37,736 nt of DNA, from assembly GCA_938028745.1 (NCBI GenBank), contig CALIZL010000059.1:1-37736 (forward strand). The letters are read 5' to 3'. The notes beneath the pieces were generated by a model, which worked only from the letters and a program-made list of their open reading frames with translations, searched no databases and was not told the DNA's origin. How positions within the stretch are numbered: position 1 is the first letter of the stretch; every line of letters starts with the position of its first letter. The stretch is from an uncultured Prevotella sp. (lineage in GTDB: Bacteria > Bacteroidota > Bacteroidia > Bacteroidales > Bacteroidaceae). The position numbers and the translations under genes are program-made. This document shows positions 8,532-14,948 of the stretch, one piece after another.

Positions 8532-8756
8532 CCCCACAACCGGCCTCACCCCCAGCCCCTCTCCAAGGGGAGAGGGGAGTGAAATGCGTTGCCGCTACAC
8601 TGCATAATTTTATCTCTAACATTGTAATAGCACTGCATATTCTTATCTCTAACATTCGCGCATGGAGAAAGCCCATGTGTCGTTGAATTGTAATAGCACT
8701 GCATATTACTCCCCTCTCCCCTTGGAGAGGGGCTGGGGGTGAGGCTGGTTGTGGGG
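8532..8756. repeat. 225-bp MITE-like element with 49-bp terminal inverted repeats
   Basis: Arms 8532-8580 and 8708-8756 are inverted copies matching at 48 of 49 positions. Each arm also contains its own palindrome, CCCCTCTCC/GGAGAGGGG around AAGG. The 127-bp interior has direct repeats: a 21-bp word occurs at 8621-8641 and exactly again at 8687-8707, and the word TATCTCTAACATT occurs twice. No coding potential is convincing. The G+C-rich arms around an A+T-rich centre look like a non-autonomous transposable or REP-type element rather than a terminator. No clear target duplication was found. It fills the 308-base gap between pyrE and the next gene. Confidence 0.75.
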
Positions 8757-8817
8757 TGGAACAGGTCAGTTGTGAGTTGGTTGCTAGTCCTTTTCATTCA
8801 TTATTTAAACCCTACAC

Positions 8818-9231
8818 ATGTCTACATTCGAAAGTAGTATCCGACAAATACCCTATAAACAAGAGGCGGTGTTCAACATGTTGAGCGACCTCTCTAACAT
8901 TGAACGCTTAAAAGACAAGTTGCCCGAAGACAAGCTAGAACAGATGACCTTCGACAGCGACTCTATCTCGGTGAGCGTTAACCCCGTTGGGCAGATTAAA
9001 CTGCGCATCGTGGAACGCGAGGCACCTAAGTGCATCAAGTTTGAAACGGCCGAATCGCCCGTCTCTTTCAATCTCTGGATTCAGGTTGTGCCCAATGGCG
9101 ACAATGCCAGCAAGATGAAACTAACCATCAAAGCCGAACTGAACCCCTTTATTAAAGGTATGGTTAAGAAACCATTGATGGAAGGCTTGGAGAAGATTGC
9201 CGACTTGCTGCAAGTGATTAAGTATGAATAA
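8818..9231 (+). CDS. SRPBCC (START/Bet v1-like) family protein
   Basis: This 137-residue cytoplasmic protein has no signal peptide or membrane segment. The alternating strands (DSISVSVNPVGQIKLRIVEREAPKCIKFETAE, then SFNLWIQVVP and KMKLTIKAELNPFIKGMV) and the long final helix (KPLMEGLEKIADLLQVIKYE) suggest a Bet v1-type helix-grip fold that forms a hydrophobic pocket. The ligand is unknown. My recollection is that a similar small protein is found beside pyrE in other Bacteroidales, which would suggest a conserved neighbourhood, but this is unverified here. The start at 8818 follows an A+T-rich leader. Confidence 0.7.
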   Translation: MSTFESSIRQIPYKQEAVFNMLSDLSNIERLKDKLPEDKLEQMTFDSDSISVSVNPVGQIKLRIVEREAPKCIKFETAESPVSFNLWIQVVPNGDNASKMKLTIKAELNPFIKGMVKKPLMEGLEKIADLLQVIKYE

Positions 9232-9408
9232 GTAAGCAAGGAGTGAAGTAAAAGTAGTAAGGAGTAAAGTAGTAAGGAGTAAGTTTCGATGGGGTTAAGC
9301 AAGCCATCCGCTTTTCCGACCTGTCCGACCTGTCCGACCTGTCCGACCAGTCCTACTTTATCCAACAGCCAGCCACACCCTCTTTTTCCCCCTTAAACCA
9401 ATCCGCTT
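9232..9408. repeat. Short tandem repeats between SRPBCC and lipoprotein genes
   Basis: Two small arrays lie here. At 9231-9283 there are loose copies of AGTAAGGAGTAAAG. At 9315-9353 there are four tandem copies of the 9-mer TCCGACCTG (the last reads TCCGACCAG), plus TCC. The second family reappears in reverse orientation at 14469-14519. Confidence 0.8.
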
Positions 9409-10008
9409 ATGCCCAAAACAAAAATTCATCCATTACTCATCGCCACGCTTTTGCCCTTGGCAAACGCCCTATTAAGCTCGTGCGGAAAGGTAGAGAACGA
9501 GTTTTCGGACCGCCGGGCCCACTTTATTTTTGATAATCAGGTGCAAAACAACTCCGTATTGGCATCGGCAATGTCTCCCCACAGCAATGTTTTCGTAACC
9601 GTGAGCATGCAGACGCGCTACTCTGGACAAAACAGCTACGTTGAATTTAACTTCGTTGCAGGTGGCGGCGGAGCACAACAAGCATCGAAGGCCACAGCCG
9701 TTGACCAAAACCGAGGGGTGGTTTTGGGCATCAACAACGGACTGATACTGGGCTATGGCCTGCTGTCAGACCCGCCCGTGTTCTATGCCTACGACCTGCA
9801 ATGCCCCAATTGCTACTCGTCTACCGCCGTTCCGCGCCGCAGTTATCCGCTAACTGTGCAGGCAAACGGGTTCGCCACCTGCGCCAATTGCCGTCGCAAG
9901 TACAACCTTTCAACGGGTGGAAACGTGGCCGAGGGTGCACAAGGCAACAAACTGATACGCTATCGCGCATCTACAACTGGGCCGTATGGCTTGTTGGTGG
10001 TTAATTAA
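9409..10008 (+). CDS. Lipoprotein with paired CxxC motifs
   Basis: This 199-residue predicted lipoprotein has a type II signal peptide with lipobox LLSSC, lipid-modified at C25. Near the C-terminus are two CxxC pairs: CPNC (132-135) and CANC (158-161), the latter in ATCANCRRKYNLSTGG. Two CxxC pairs 22 residues apart could bind zinc (a ribbon-like site) or, less likely, form disulfides. The CRRKYNLSTGG ending resembles the second half of Rieske-like or rubredoxin-like small domains. No histidine partners replace the cysteines, so a Rieske cluster is not expected. The protein is probably anchored to the inner or outer membrane. I know the type as a Bacteroidetes hypothetical lipoprotein without an assigned role. 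Confidence 0.7.
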   Translation: MPKTKIHPLLIATLLPLANALLSSCGKVENEFSDRRAHFIFDNQVQNNSVLASAMSPHSNVFVTVSMQTRYSGQNSYVEFNFVAGGGGAQQASKATAVDQNRGVVLGINNGLILGYGLLSDPPVFYAYDLQCPNCYSSTAVPRRSYPLTVQANGFATCANCRRKYNLSTGGNVAEGAQGNKLIRYRASTTGPYGLLVVN

Positions 10009-10131
10009 CGCATGCCAACTGTTGCTACCACCTTATTTTATGGATTATTCGATAGAACTTTTCTAACTATCCCTACCTGTACGTCTTAATCGACCATCAC
10101 ACAACGAGGTCATCCTATAAAATCAGAACCA

Positions 10132-10485
10132 ATGAACAATTTCACCCTCTTCTTTATGTACGACATGGTTTGGGTGTCGCTCCTGGCCATCATCTATGCC
10201 ACTTACGCCTTGCTGTCTAAGCCCAAAGGGGATAAGGCCGTGCGCCTAACCATTGGCTTTGCTTTTGCTTATTATCTGGCGTTTTTCTTGCTCTCGTTTG
10301 CTACAAGCATAGCCACGGCCAAGGATTTGTTTCTACTTGCACTCCTTCCTTTGTCTGCCTTGTGGTTTGCCTTTGCCCCTTATCGCAAAAGCAGGCGGAT
10401 AAAACTTGTCGCATTGATGTTGGCTGCGCTCTATTGCGCATTTTATGGCATTGTAATTCTGTTGCACGGCATGTCGAATATGTAG
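10132..10485 (+). CDS. Small integral membrane protein, unknown function
   Basis: This 117-residue, strongly hydrophobic protein has about four membrane spans: roughly residues 8-28, 40-62, 66-78 and 87-112, separated by short basic loops (KPKGDK, APYRKSRR). No family was recognised. It sits 123 bases after the lipoprotein gene and about 60 bases before the tRNA promoter. The basic loop RKSRRIK suggests a cytoplasmic turn. Codon use looks like that of its neighbours, so it is probably a real gene. Confidence 0.5.
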   Translation: MNNFTLFFMYDMVWVSLLAIIYATYALLSKPKGDKAVRLTIGFAFAYYLAFFLLSFATSIATAKDLFLLALLPLSALWFAFAPYRKSRRIKLVALMLAALYCAFYGIVILLHGMSNM

Positions 10486-10524
10486 CATTTTATGGCACAA
10501 ACCTCAACAAAAGCAGCATTTTAT

Positions 10525-10555
10525 TTTGCATTGTGCGTCTTTTAACGTAACTTTG
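10525..10555 (+). promoter_or_regulatory. Promoter of tRNA-Arg
   Basis: TTTG (10525-10528), 19 bases, then TAACTTTG (10548-10555) is identical in both elements and spacing to the pyrE promoter. The tRNA starts 18 bases downstream. Confidence 0.75.
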
Positions 10556-10572
10556 CAGCACATTAATTCAGG

Positions 10573-10644
10573 GCTTCCATAGTTCAATGGATAGAACGTA
10601 GGTTTCCTAAACCTTTGATCCGGGTTCGATTCCCGGTGGAAGTA
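10573..10644 (+). tRNA. tRNA-Arg (anticodon CCT)
   Basis: A 72-base cloverleaf can be folded. The acceptor is GCTTCCA (10573-10579) with TGGAAGT (10637-10643), allowing one G-T pair. The D-stem is GTTC/GAAC. The anticodon loop TTCCTAA (10604-10610) carries CCT at 10606-10608, and its stem has a T-T mismatch at the base. The T-arm is CCGGG/CCCGG with loop TTCGATT, and the discriminator is A10644. CCA is not encoded. It reads AGG codons and is charged by ArgS. It has its own promoter and terminator. Confidence 0.93.
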
Positions 10645-10653
10645 CACCCAACG

Positions 10654-10676
10654 AAACGCCTTCGGGCGTTTTTTTG
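10654..10676 (+). terminator. Intrinsic terminator of tRNA-Arg
   Basis: The stem AAACGCC/GGCGTTT is closed by a TTCG tetraloop and followed by a T-run (10670-10675). Confidence 0.9.
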
Positions 10677-10775
10677 TTATGCCATAAGCCACGCCAAACC
10701 CAGATTAACGGCTGGTTATAAATGGCAACGTTCTTTCCCAAACGTCCATTAAGCATAGTTCATAAGCTTAACAAG

Positions 10776-11076
10776 CCATAAACTCACAAACTCATTAACT
10801 CATAAACTTACCACCTCATAAACTCATTAACTCAAAAAATCATCACCTCAAAAACTCATTAACTCACAAACTTACCACCTCACAAACTCATTAACTCAAA
10901 AAATCATCACCTCAAAAACTCATTAATTCACAAACTTACCACCTCACAAACTCATTAACTCAAAAAACTTACAACCCCACAAACTCATTAACTCAAAAAC
11001 TTACCACCTCACAAACTCATTAACTCAAAAACTCACAAACTCAAAAACTCACAAACTTATAAACCCGCAAACTTAA
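10776..11076. repeat. Degenerate AACTCATTAACTCAC-type tandem repeat tract
   Basis: About 300 bases are built from short words such as AAACTCATTAACTCA, CACAAACTTACCACCTCA and AAAATCATCACCTCA. A higher-order period of roughly 60-65 bases is visible from 10810 to 10990. All purine/pyrimidine bias is on one strand. There is no spacer diversity, so this is not a CRISPR. Confidence 0.85.
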
Positions 11077-11380
11077 AAATATTTTACAAAACATATATTG
11101 TTCGCCACCCCCTTCTAGCGAAAATAAAGCCCTAAAAGTAGGTAATTAGCCGATATTTTCAGCCGAATGCCTTTCGCTTTTAGTCCATTTTTAAGAAAAC
11201 CACCTGCATTTTGCACCATTTTACCTTTCTAGTTTGGTTGCCAACTCATATTTCTTCAACCCCAATTACCCACTTTTTGCCCCTAAAAACCCACTTTTTG
11301 ATGGATGTTTTGCCCTTTCGGGCCATGTATTTCATGGTTCGATAAGGTTTTGTTTATACCATTTCAGTGGATGTTTATGC

Positions 11381-11534
11381 TTTTCGGTTTGCGTTTAGCA
11401 GCGTTTTGGCTTGCGTTTAGCACCAAAACGCACTGCATTTAGCGGCAAAACGCACTGCATTTAGCGGCAAAACACACTGCGTTTAGCGGCATATTGCACT
11501 GCATTTAGCAGCAAAACGCAGTGTATTTAGCGGC
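11381..11534. repeat. 22-bp tandem array, seven units
   Basis: Seven contiguous 22-bp units start at 11381, 11403, 11425, 11447, 11469, 11491 and 11513. The last five share the core CACTGCATTTAGCGGC with few changes. The first two diverge in the first half but keep GCGTTTAGCAnC. Every unit ends in TTTAGC followed by three to four variable bases. No gene covers it. The exact, gap-free period suggests slippage or protein-binding spacing (about two helical turns). Confidence 0.85.
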
Positions 11535-11873
11535 AAATAGCCCTATAACTGGTGCAAATGGCGAGGTTTTGAAATAAATATTCATTTTGCCGCATTCACA
11601 AACTAACCCCTTTTAGCATCAAAACTAACCCTCGCGAGAATCGATTATTTGCTCGCAGGTAGGAGATTGGTGAAGAAAAAGGCACTCATAGTGTTAAAAT
11701 TTGTGCTGAAAATAAGACATTTCTTATTGGCAAGCAAGAGGTTTAGTAAGCTGGTTGGGGTTGTTTATCTTGGTTTTCTAGTTATCTGGCCGAATATTGC
11801 AGCGTTAATCCAGCTAGTGTGGTGAATTACATCCTGAAATTGACAGAATAAGAGTGTTTATTGATAATCAATA

Positions 11874-11935
11874 GGTTACAAATAGTTGCATCCGTTTGTT
11901 TTATGTAAAAAACAAGATGCAACTATTTTGTAACC
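11874..11935. promoter_or_regulatory. Long inverted repeat upstream of porin pseudogene
   Basis: The arms GGTTACAAATAGTTGCATC (11874-11892) and its inverted copy (11916-11935, with one inserted T) pair almost perfectly. The loop continues with TTGTTTT/AAAACAA pairing. The element ends 12 bases before a -7-like TACCTTTG, so it overlaps where the -33 element would lie. It could be an operator or a leader hairpin. Confidence 0.55.
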
Positions 11936-11946
11936 AACAATCGCCA

Positions 11947-11954
11947 TACCTTTG
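11947..11954 (+). promoter_or_regulatory. -7 promoter element of porin pseudogene
   Basis: TACCTTTG fits TAnnTTTG and sits about 72 bases before the remnant ATG at 12026. A TTTG at 11927-11930 is only 16 bases away, short for this promoter class, so the -33 assignment is unsure. Confidence 0.4.
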
Positions 11955-12025
11955 TAGCAACAATATTACTATTGGCATTGATTTAAACATTTTATCATTT
12001 TCATAATTTAAAAACTCTACCCAAA

Positions 12026-12497
12026 ATGACAAAGAAAACATGTGCGTGTTGGCGTAAGTGCAACGTACGGCAAATGGAAGGCAAAGGTAGACGTTGGCTT
12101 TGCACGTCAAAGTCTTTCGTTTAAAGACATCTGTCTGGATTATAACTTCAACAAAGAAAACTTGATTCGCATGGGCTACTTTGTACATCAGTTTGGTTTG
12201 CAGAGCGACACCTCATCAAGCTTTAAAATCACTATGGAAGAGCCTTTGGCCAACCAAGCGTTCTTCAACAACCGCCTTATTGGTGCGATGTTTGTTCATG
12301 CAGGCGAGAAGTATCACGCCACAGCATCTGTATTTGCAGAGAACGACGCCATGAAGATGACGGCCGACAAGCTTGGTAACGAGGCATGGGGTGCAATGAC
12401 ACGACTGGTTTGGTGCCCTATGACAGAGCACGGCAAGATATTTCACGTTGGTGTAAGTGGTGCTTACGAGTCGCCACGATACAACAAGAATGCAGCC
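12026..12497 (+). pseudogene. Phosphate-selective porin (OprP/OprO-like) remnant
   Basis: The sequence from 12042 encodes about 150 residues of an OprO/OprP-type outer membrane porin: VRVGVSATYGKWKAKVDVGF, then YNFNKENLIRMGYFVHQFGLQ, EEPLANQAFFNNRLIGAMF and VGVSGAYESPRYN. An original start (ATGACAAAGAAAACA, coding MTKKT) survives at 12026 behind a leader and promoter-like element. It is in a different frame from the porin segment, so about the first 80-100 codons have been deleted at about 12040. The 3' half is missing too. At about 12498 the porin sequence runs directly into a TTCACCTTT tandem array, which by chance stays open. The product cannot be a working porin. Confidence 0.8.
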
Positions 12498-12672
12498 CAC
12501 CCTTTCACCTTTTCACTTTTAAAAGCCTTTTCACCCTTTCATCTTTTCTCTCTTTCACCTTTTCACCCTTTCACCCTTTCACCTTTTCACCCTTTCACCT
12601 TTTCACCTTTTCACCCTTTCACCTTTTCACTTTTTCACCTTTTCACCTTTTCACTCTTTCACCTTTTCACTT
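12498..12672. repeat. TTCACCTTT/TTCACCCTT tandem array
   Basis: About 175 bases of nearly pure 8-9-bp units (CCTTTCACC, CCTTTTCAC) run from the broken end of the porin remnant to the stop codon of the LOG gene. The same family forms the larger array at 14649-14946. Runs of this unit can read as open frames (HPFTFSPF-type) and should not be annotated as protein. Confidence 0.9.
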
Positions 12673-13197
12673 TAATTCCTCTTCCAGCTCATCGAGATTA
12701 TTCACCACCGATATACGGTTGCGATAGTTGCCGCGAATCATGCCTTGGTGTTCTAGATTGTTGAGCAGGGCCATAAGCGTATCCCAAAAGCCCTCCATAT
12801 TATAAAGTATAACACGTTGGCGGCGATAGCCAACAGTGTTTGCGGCAGCTAGCGTAAATACTTCGTCGAGCGTTCCCACGCCGCCAGGCAGGGCAACAGC
12901 CACGTCGCACAGCGTGTTAAGCGTGTCTTTTCGGTCGGAAAGGTTCTCGCAATGATACACCTCATCCATGTAAGTCGACTCCTTTCCGCCCTCTTCCACA
13001 AACTTAGGCACAACGCCCACCACGCGTCCGCCCGCCTCGTGCGCCGCCTTAGCTACGCATTCCATCAGTCCTAGGTTCGTTCCGCCGAAAATAACGGTGT
13101 GTCCTTTTTCGGCACACCATCGCCCCAAGGCAGCGGTAGCCTCGTAAAAGCGTGGGTCGATGTCGGTATTTGCCGAACAAAATACAGCTATGTTCAT
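12667..13197 (-). CDS. LOG-family (TIGR00730) nucleotide phosphoribohydrolase-like protein
   Basis: This 176-residue Rossmann-fold protein belongs to the 'lonely guy' family. Characterised members release the base from nucleoside 5'-monophosphates; in plants the product is cytokinin. The family signature PGGVGTLDE (residues 104-112), the nucleotide-binding FGGTNLGLM (37-45) and the SDRKDT segment with R89-K90 are present. The length is close to the family norm. The protein is cytoplasmic. The stop codon (12667-12669) lies in the last unit of a TTCACC tandem array, so the array has grown right to the gene's end. It has its own promoter at 13289-13320. Confidence 0.88.
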   Translation of the reverse strand: MNIAVFCSANTDIDPRFYEATAALGRWCAEKGHTVIFGGTNLGLMECVAKAAHEAGGRVVGVVPKFVEEGGKESTYMDEVYHCENLSDRKDTLNTLCDVAVALPGGVGTLDEVFTLAAANTVGYRRQRVILYNMEGFWDTLMALLNNLEHQGMIRGNYRNRISVVNNLDELEEELK

Positions 13198-13288
13198 TTG
13201 CGTTGAATTTTAATGCTCCCTGTCTATGACTCGTTTCGCCCCTGCTTTTGGCAAAGGCGTGGTTTTTTATTGCCATTTGATTGTAATG

Positions 13289-13320
13289 CAAAGATAAGTA
13301 AAAGGCATGGCACTCTCAAA
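13289..13320 (-). promoter_or_regulatory. Promoter of the LOG-family gene
   Basis: On the minus strand TATCTTTG (13289-13296) has TTTG (13317-13320) 20 bases upstream. The leader before the ATG at 13197 is about 85 bases. Confidence 0.65.
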
Positions 13321-13329
13321 TTTTATTAC

Positions 13330-13337
13330 TACATTTG
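13330..13337 (+). promoter_or_regulatory. Possible -7 element upstream of the FecR-like ORF and sigma gene
   Basis: TACATTTG fits TAnnTTTG on the plus strand and diverges from the LOG promoter. No TTG lies at the -33 distance. It is the only housekeeping-type element seen before the FecR-like ORF at 13470. Confidence 0.35.
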
Positions 13338-13401
13338 CGATAAGGTGCTGCTTTTGCACTTACAGGTTGGATATACCAATTTGTATAAATCGGCTCGTAC
13401 G

Positions 13402-13418
13402 TTAACGAACGTTATATA
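13402..13418 (+). promoter_or_regulatory. Upstream block shared with fecR (copy A)
   Basis: TTAACGAACGTTATATA here matches TTAACGAAAGTTATATA at 14949-14965 with one change. It lies 68 bases before the ATG at 13470, and the other copy lies 67 bases before the fecR ATG. Weaker similarity (TTTTGCGTAT against ATTCGCGTAT) continues to the start codons. This could be a shared sigma-factor promoter or simply part of the same duplication. Confidence 0.55.
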
Positions 13419-13469
13419 TAAGGTACCGTGTTGATGTTTTTGCGTATCTATTATAGATGTTAGCATTTT

Positions 13470-13730
13470 ATGGTGAAACGAATTGTTGAACGGTGTCGGC
13501 GATATTCGTTGGGGCGATTGTCTCAGGCGAGTTTTGAGCAACTTCAATATGGAGTGGCTCAAACATCGAGTGGGGCATTGTGGGGCTTGACGGCCGCGGA
13601 CTTTTCGTTGTCACAAGTATTAAGCGGAGTTAGGCGCAAGTTGCTGCAAGGCTTTTTGCAATGGCTCCAAGCGTTGTGCCTGCCTGTTTCGTTTCGCCTT
13701 GTTGAAAGACCTCATTTCCTTTTCCCATGA
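13470..13730 (+). CDS. Truncated FecR-like protein (anti-sigma domain only)
   Basis: This 86-residue product aligns with the N-terminus of the full-length FecR at 15016. VKRIVERCRRYSLGRLSQASF here corresponds to DKRIEELYQQYLSGQLSQEDF there. The match continues through FEqLQ, aLWgL and DFSlS, the part of FecR that binds sigma in the cytoplasm. About 20 residues are then missing. GVRRKLLQGFLQWLQAL matches the segment just before FecR's membrane span (GRRRKLMHTLLRYAA). There is no membrane span or FecR sensor domain. Its stop overlaps the sigma start as ATGA, which would permit translational coupling. It is either a decayed duplicate of fecR's 5' end that happens to remain open, or a small soluble anti-sigma protein. 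Confidence 0.5.
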   Translation: MVKRIVERCRRYSLGRLSQASFEQLQYGVAQTSSGALWGLTAADFSLSQVLSGVRRKLLQGFLQWLQALCLPVSFRLVERPHFLFP

Positions 13731-14269
13731 AAGACAATTATGAAGAATATATCGCGTTGTTAAAGGAAGGTTCTTATGAGGCTTTCTCCGATTTGTATAT
13801 GCACTATGCAAACAAGCTATATAGTTTTGCTTTGGTGCAAACAAGGAACAGTGCGCTTTCGGAAGACATTGTGCAAGAAACGTTCTTGAAGTTGTGGAAC
13901 ACGCGAGGACAATTGGATTGTTATGGAAATGTGCATGCCTTGTTATTCACCATCGCCAGAAATTTAATAATTGATGGTTTCAGAAAACAAATAAGGCAGA
14001 TTGATTTTGAGGACTATCGCCAATCGTGCAATAAGCTTTCTTTATTGCCTACGCCCGAAGAACAACTTGATTACAACGAGTTTATAAACCGTTTGCAACA
14101 GACGAAAGGTTTGCTGTCTAAGCGTGCTTGTCAGATATACGAGATGAGCAGAGAAGAGAATATGCCTATCCAAGAGATTGCAGAATCGTTGAACCTATCC
14201 TCGCAAACGGTTAAGAACTATCTGACATCAACCTTAAAGATTTTCAGAAAGAAGTTGATGAGGGAGTAG
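13727..14269 (+). CDS. ECF RNA polymerase sigma factor, Bacteroides expansion family
   Basis: This 180-residue sigma-70 family protein has only regions 2 and 4. Region 2 spans about residues 20-90 (AFSDLYMHYANKLYSFALVQT, then DIVQETFLKLW and FTIARNLIIDGFRK). Region 4 spans about 120-175 (GLLSKRACQIYEMSREENMPIQEIAESLNLSSQTVKNYL, a helix-turn-helix that would read the -35 element). These factors pair with a FecR anti-sigma and switch on adjacent SusCD operons when the glycan arrives. Here the cognate fecR is not directly adjacent: 746 bases of repeats separate them. A truncated FecR-like ORF overlaps the start instead. Confidence 0.92.
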   Translation: MKDNYEEYIALLKEGSYEAFSDLYMHYANKLYSFALVQTRNSALSEDIVQETFLKLWNTRGQLDCYGNVHALLFTIARNLIIDGFRKQIRQIDFEDYRQSCNKLSLLPTPEEQLDYNEFINRLQQTKGLLSKRACQIYEMSREENMPIQEIAESLNLSSQTVKNYLTSTLKIFRKKLMRE

Positions 14270-14400
14270 CTGGCAAGTTCTTATATCTTGCTTTGACACA
14301 AACGCTGCCCTATGTTTGACATAAGAACATAAGGGACATAAGGCTAATCCATGGGATTTTTCTGGATTAGATAGCCAACACACTAATAGCCGCACCTTAT

Positions 14401-14459
14401 TAGGAGTTAAGGAGTTAAGGAGTTATGGAGTTAAGCCAAATGTTTGGGTGGCGTTAGGC
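14401..14459. repeat. GGAGTTA composite repeat, copy 1
   Basis: Tandem AGGAGTTAAGGAGTTA words are followed by TGGAGTTAAGCCAAATG and GGGTGGCGTTAG. The whole composite recurs at 14590-14647 with few changes, so it was copied as a unit and not built twice by slippage. Confidence 0.75.
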
Positions 14460-14468
14460 TAATAGGCA

Positions 14469-14519
14469 AGTCGGAAAGTCGGACGAGTCGGACAAGTCGG
14501 ACAAGTCGGACTTGTCCGA
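14469..14519. repeat. GTCGGACAA 9-mer array
   Basis: Five units of AGTCGGA(C/A)(A/G/T) run from 14469 to 14512 and end in an inverted copy (TCGGAC TT GTCCGA), which makes a terminal hairpin. It is the reverse-strand equivalent of the TCCGACCTG array at 9315-9353. Confidence 0.8.
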
Positions 14520-14589
14520 AAGCTAGACTGAACTAGAAATCTAGGAACCGACAGACAACTTTAAAGGCGTTAGCCATCTTTTCAGCATT

Positions 14590-14647
14590 AGGAGTTGAAG
14601 GAGTTATGGAGTTATGGAGTTAAGCCAAATGTAGAGGTGGCGTTAGC
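14590..14647. repeat. GGAGTTA composite repeat, copy 2
   Basis: This second copy of the 14401-14459 composite has the same order of GGAGTTATGGAGTTA words, AGCCAAATG and GTGGCGTTAG. It runs straight into the TTCACC array. Confidence 0.75.
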
Positions 14648-14648
14648 C

Positions 14649-14946
14649 ATCTTTTCACCCTTTCACCTTTTCACCTTTAAAGGGCGCAGCCATCTTTTCA
14701 CCTTTTCACCCTTTCACCCTTTCACCTTTAAAGGGCGCAGCCATCTTTTCACCCCTTCACCTTTTCACCTTTTCACCTTTAAACGGCGTTAGCCATTTTT
14801 TCACTCTTTCACCTTTTCACCTTTAAAGGGCGCAGCCATCTTTTCACCCCTTCACCTTTTCACCCTTTCACCTTTAAACGGCGTTAGCCATTTTTTCACC
14901 TTTTCACTCTTTCACCTTTTCACTCTTTCACCTTTTCACCTTTAAA
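14649..14946. repeat. TTCACC higher-order tandem array
   Basis: About 300 bases. TTCACCTTT/TTCACCCTT units are grouped into five to six blocks of about 43-53 bases. Each block is introduced by CTTTAAAGGGCGCAGCCATC or the variant CTTTAAACGGCGTTAGCCAT (near 14680, 14734, 14782, 14826 and 14878). The two introducer types partly alternate, so segmental duplication acted as well as slippage. Confidence 0.85.
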
Positions 14947-14948
14947 AG

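Larger units (their letters stand above)
10677..12025. other. Large gene-poor intergenic region
   Basis: About 1.35 kb holds no convincing gene. In order it contains: a degenerate 10-15-bp repeat tract (10776-11076); A+T-rich unique sequence with two copies of ACCCACTTTTTG 21 bases apart (11268 and 11289); a seven-unit 22-bp array (11381-11534); further unique sequence; and a long hairpin (11874-11935) in front of a decayed porin gene. One 51-codon GTG-started frame (11670-11825) would encode a small hydrophobic protein. It has nothing else in its favour. The region reads like an accumulation site for repeats after gene loss. Confidence 0.6.

Noticed and set aside
10776..11076. Possible CRISPR array
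   Set aside because: The units are short, degenerate and contiguous, with no unique spacers of constant length and no cas genes.
11381..11534. Iterons of a replication origin
   Set aside because: The 22-bp period fits, but there is no rep gene or A+T-rich melting region pattern tied to it, and the window is chromosomal.
11670..11825. A GTG-started 51-codon frame encoding a hydrophobic peptide with basic N-terminus, preceded by AGGAGA
   Set aside because: GTG starts and Shine-Dalgarno use are uncommon in this phylum, and the surrounding region is non-coding. It may be a small membrane protein, but the evidence is too weak to list as a gene.
12042..12764. A 240-residue open frame covering the porin fragment, repeat array and antisense of the LOG gene
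   Set aside because: Only the first about 150 residues resemble a porin. The rest is translated TTCACC repeat and antisense sequence, so it is not one gene.
14595..14792. A 65-codon open frame in the repeat region between sigma and fecR
   Set aside because: It is made entirely of GGAGTTA and TTCACC repeat units and has no independent support.
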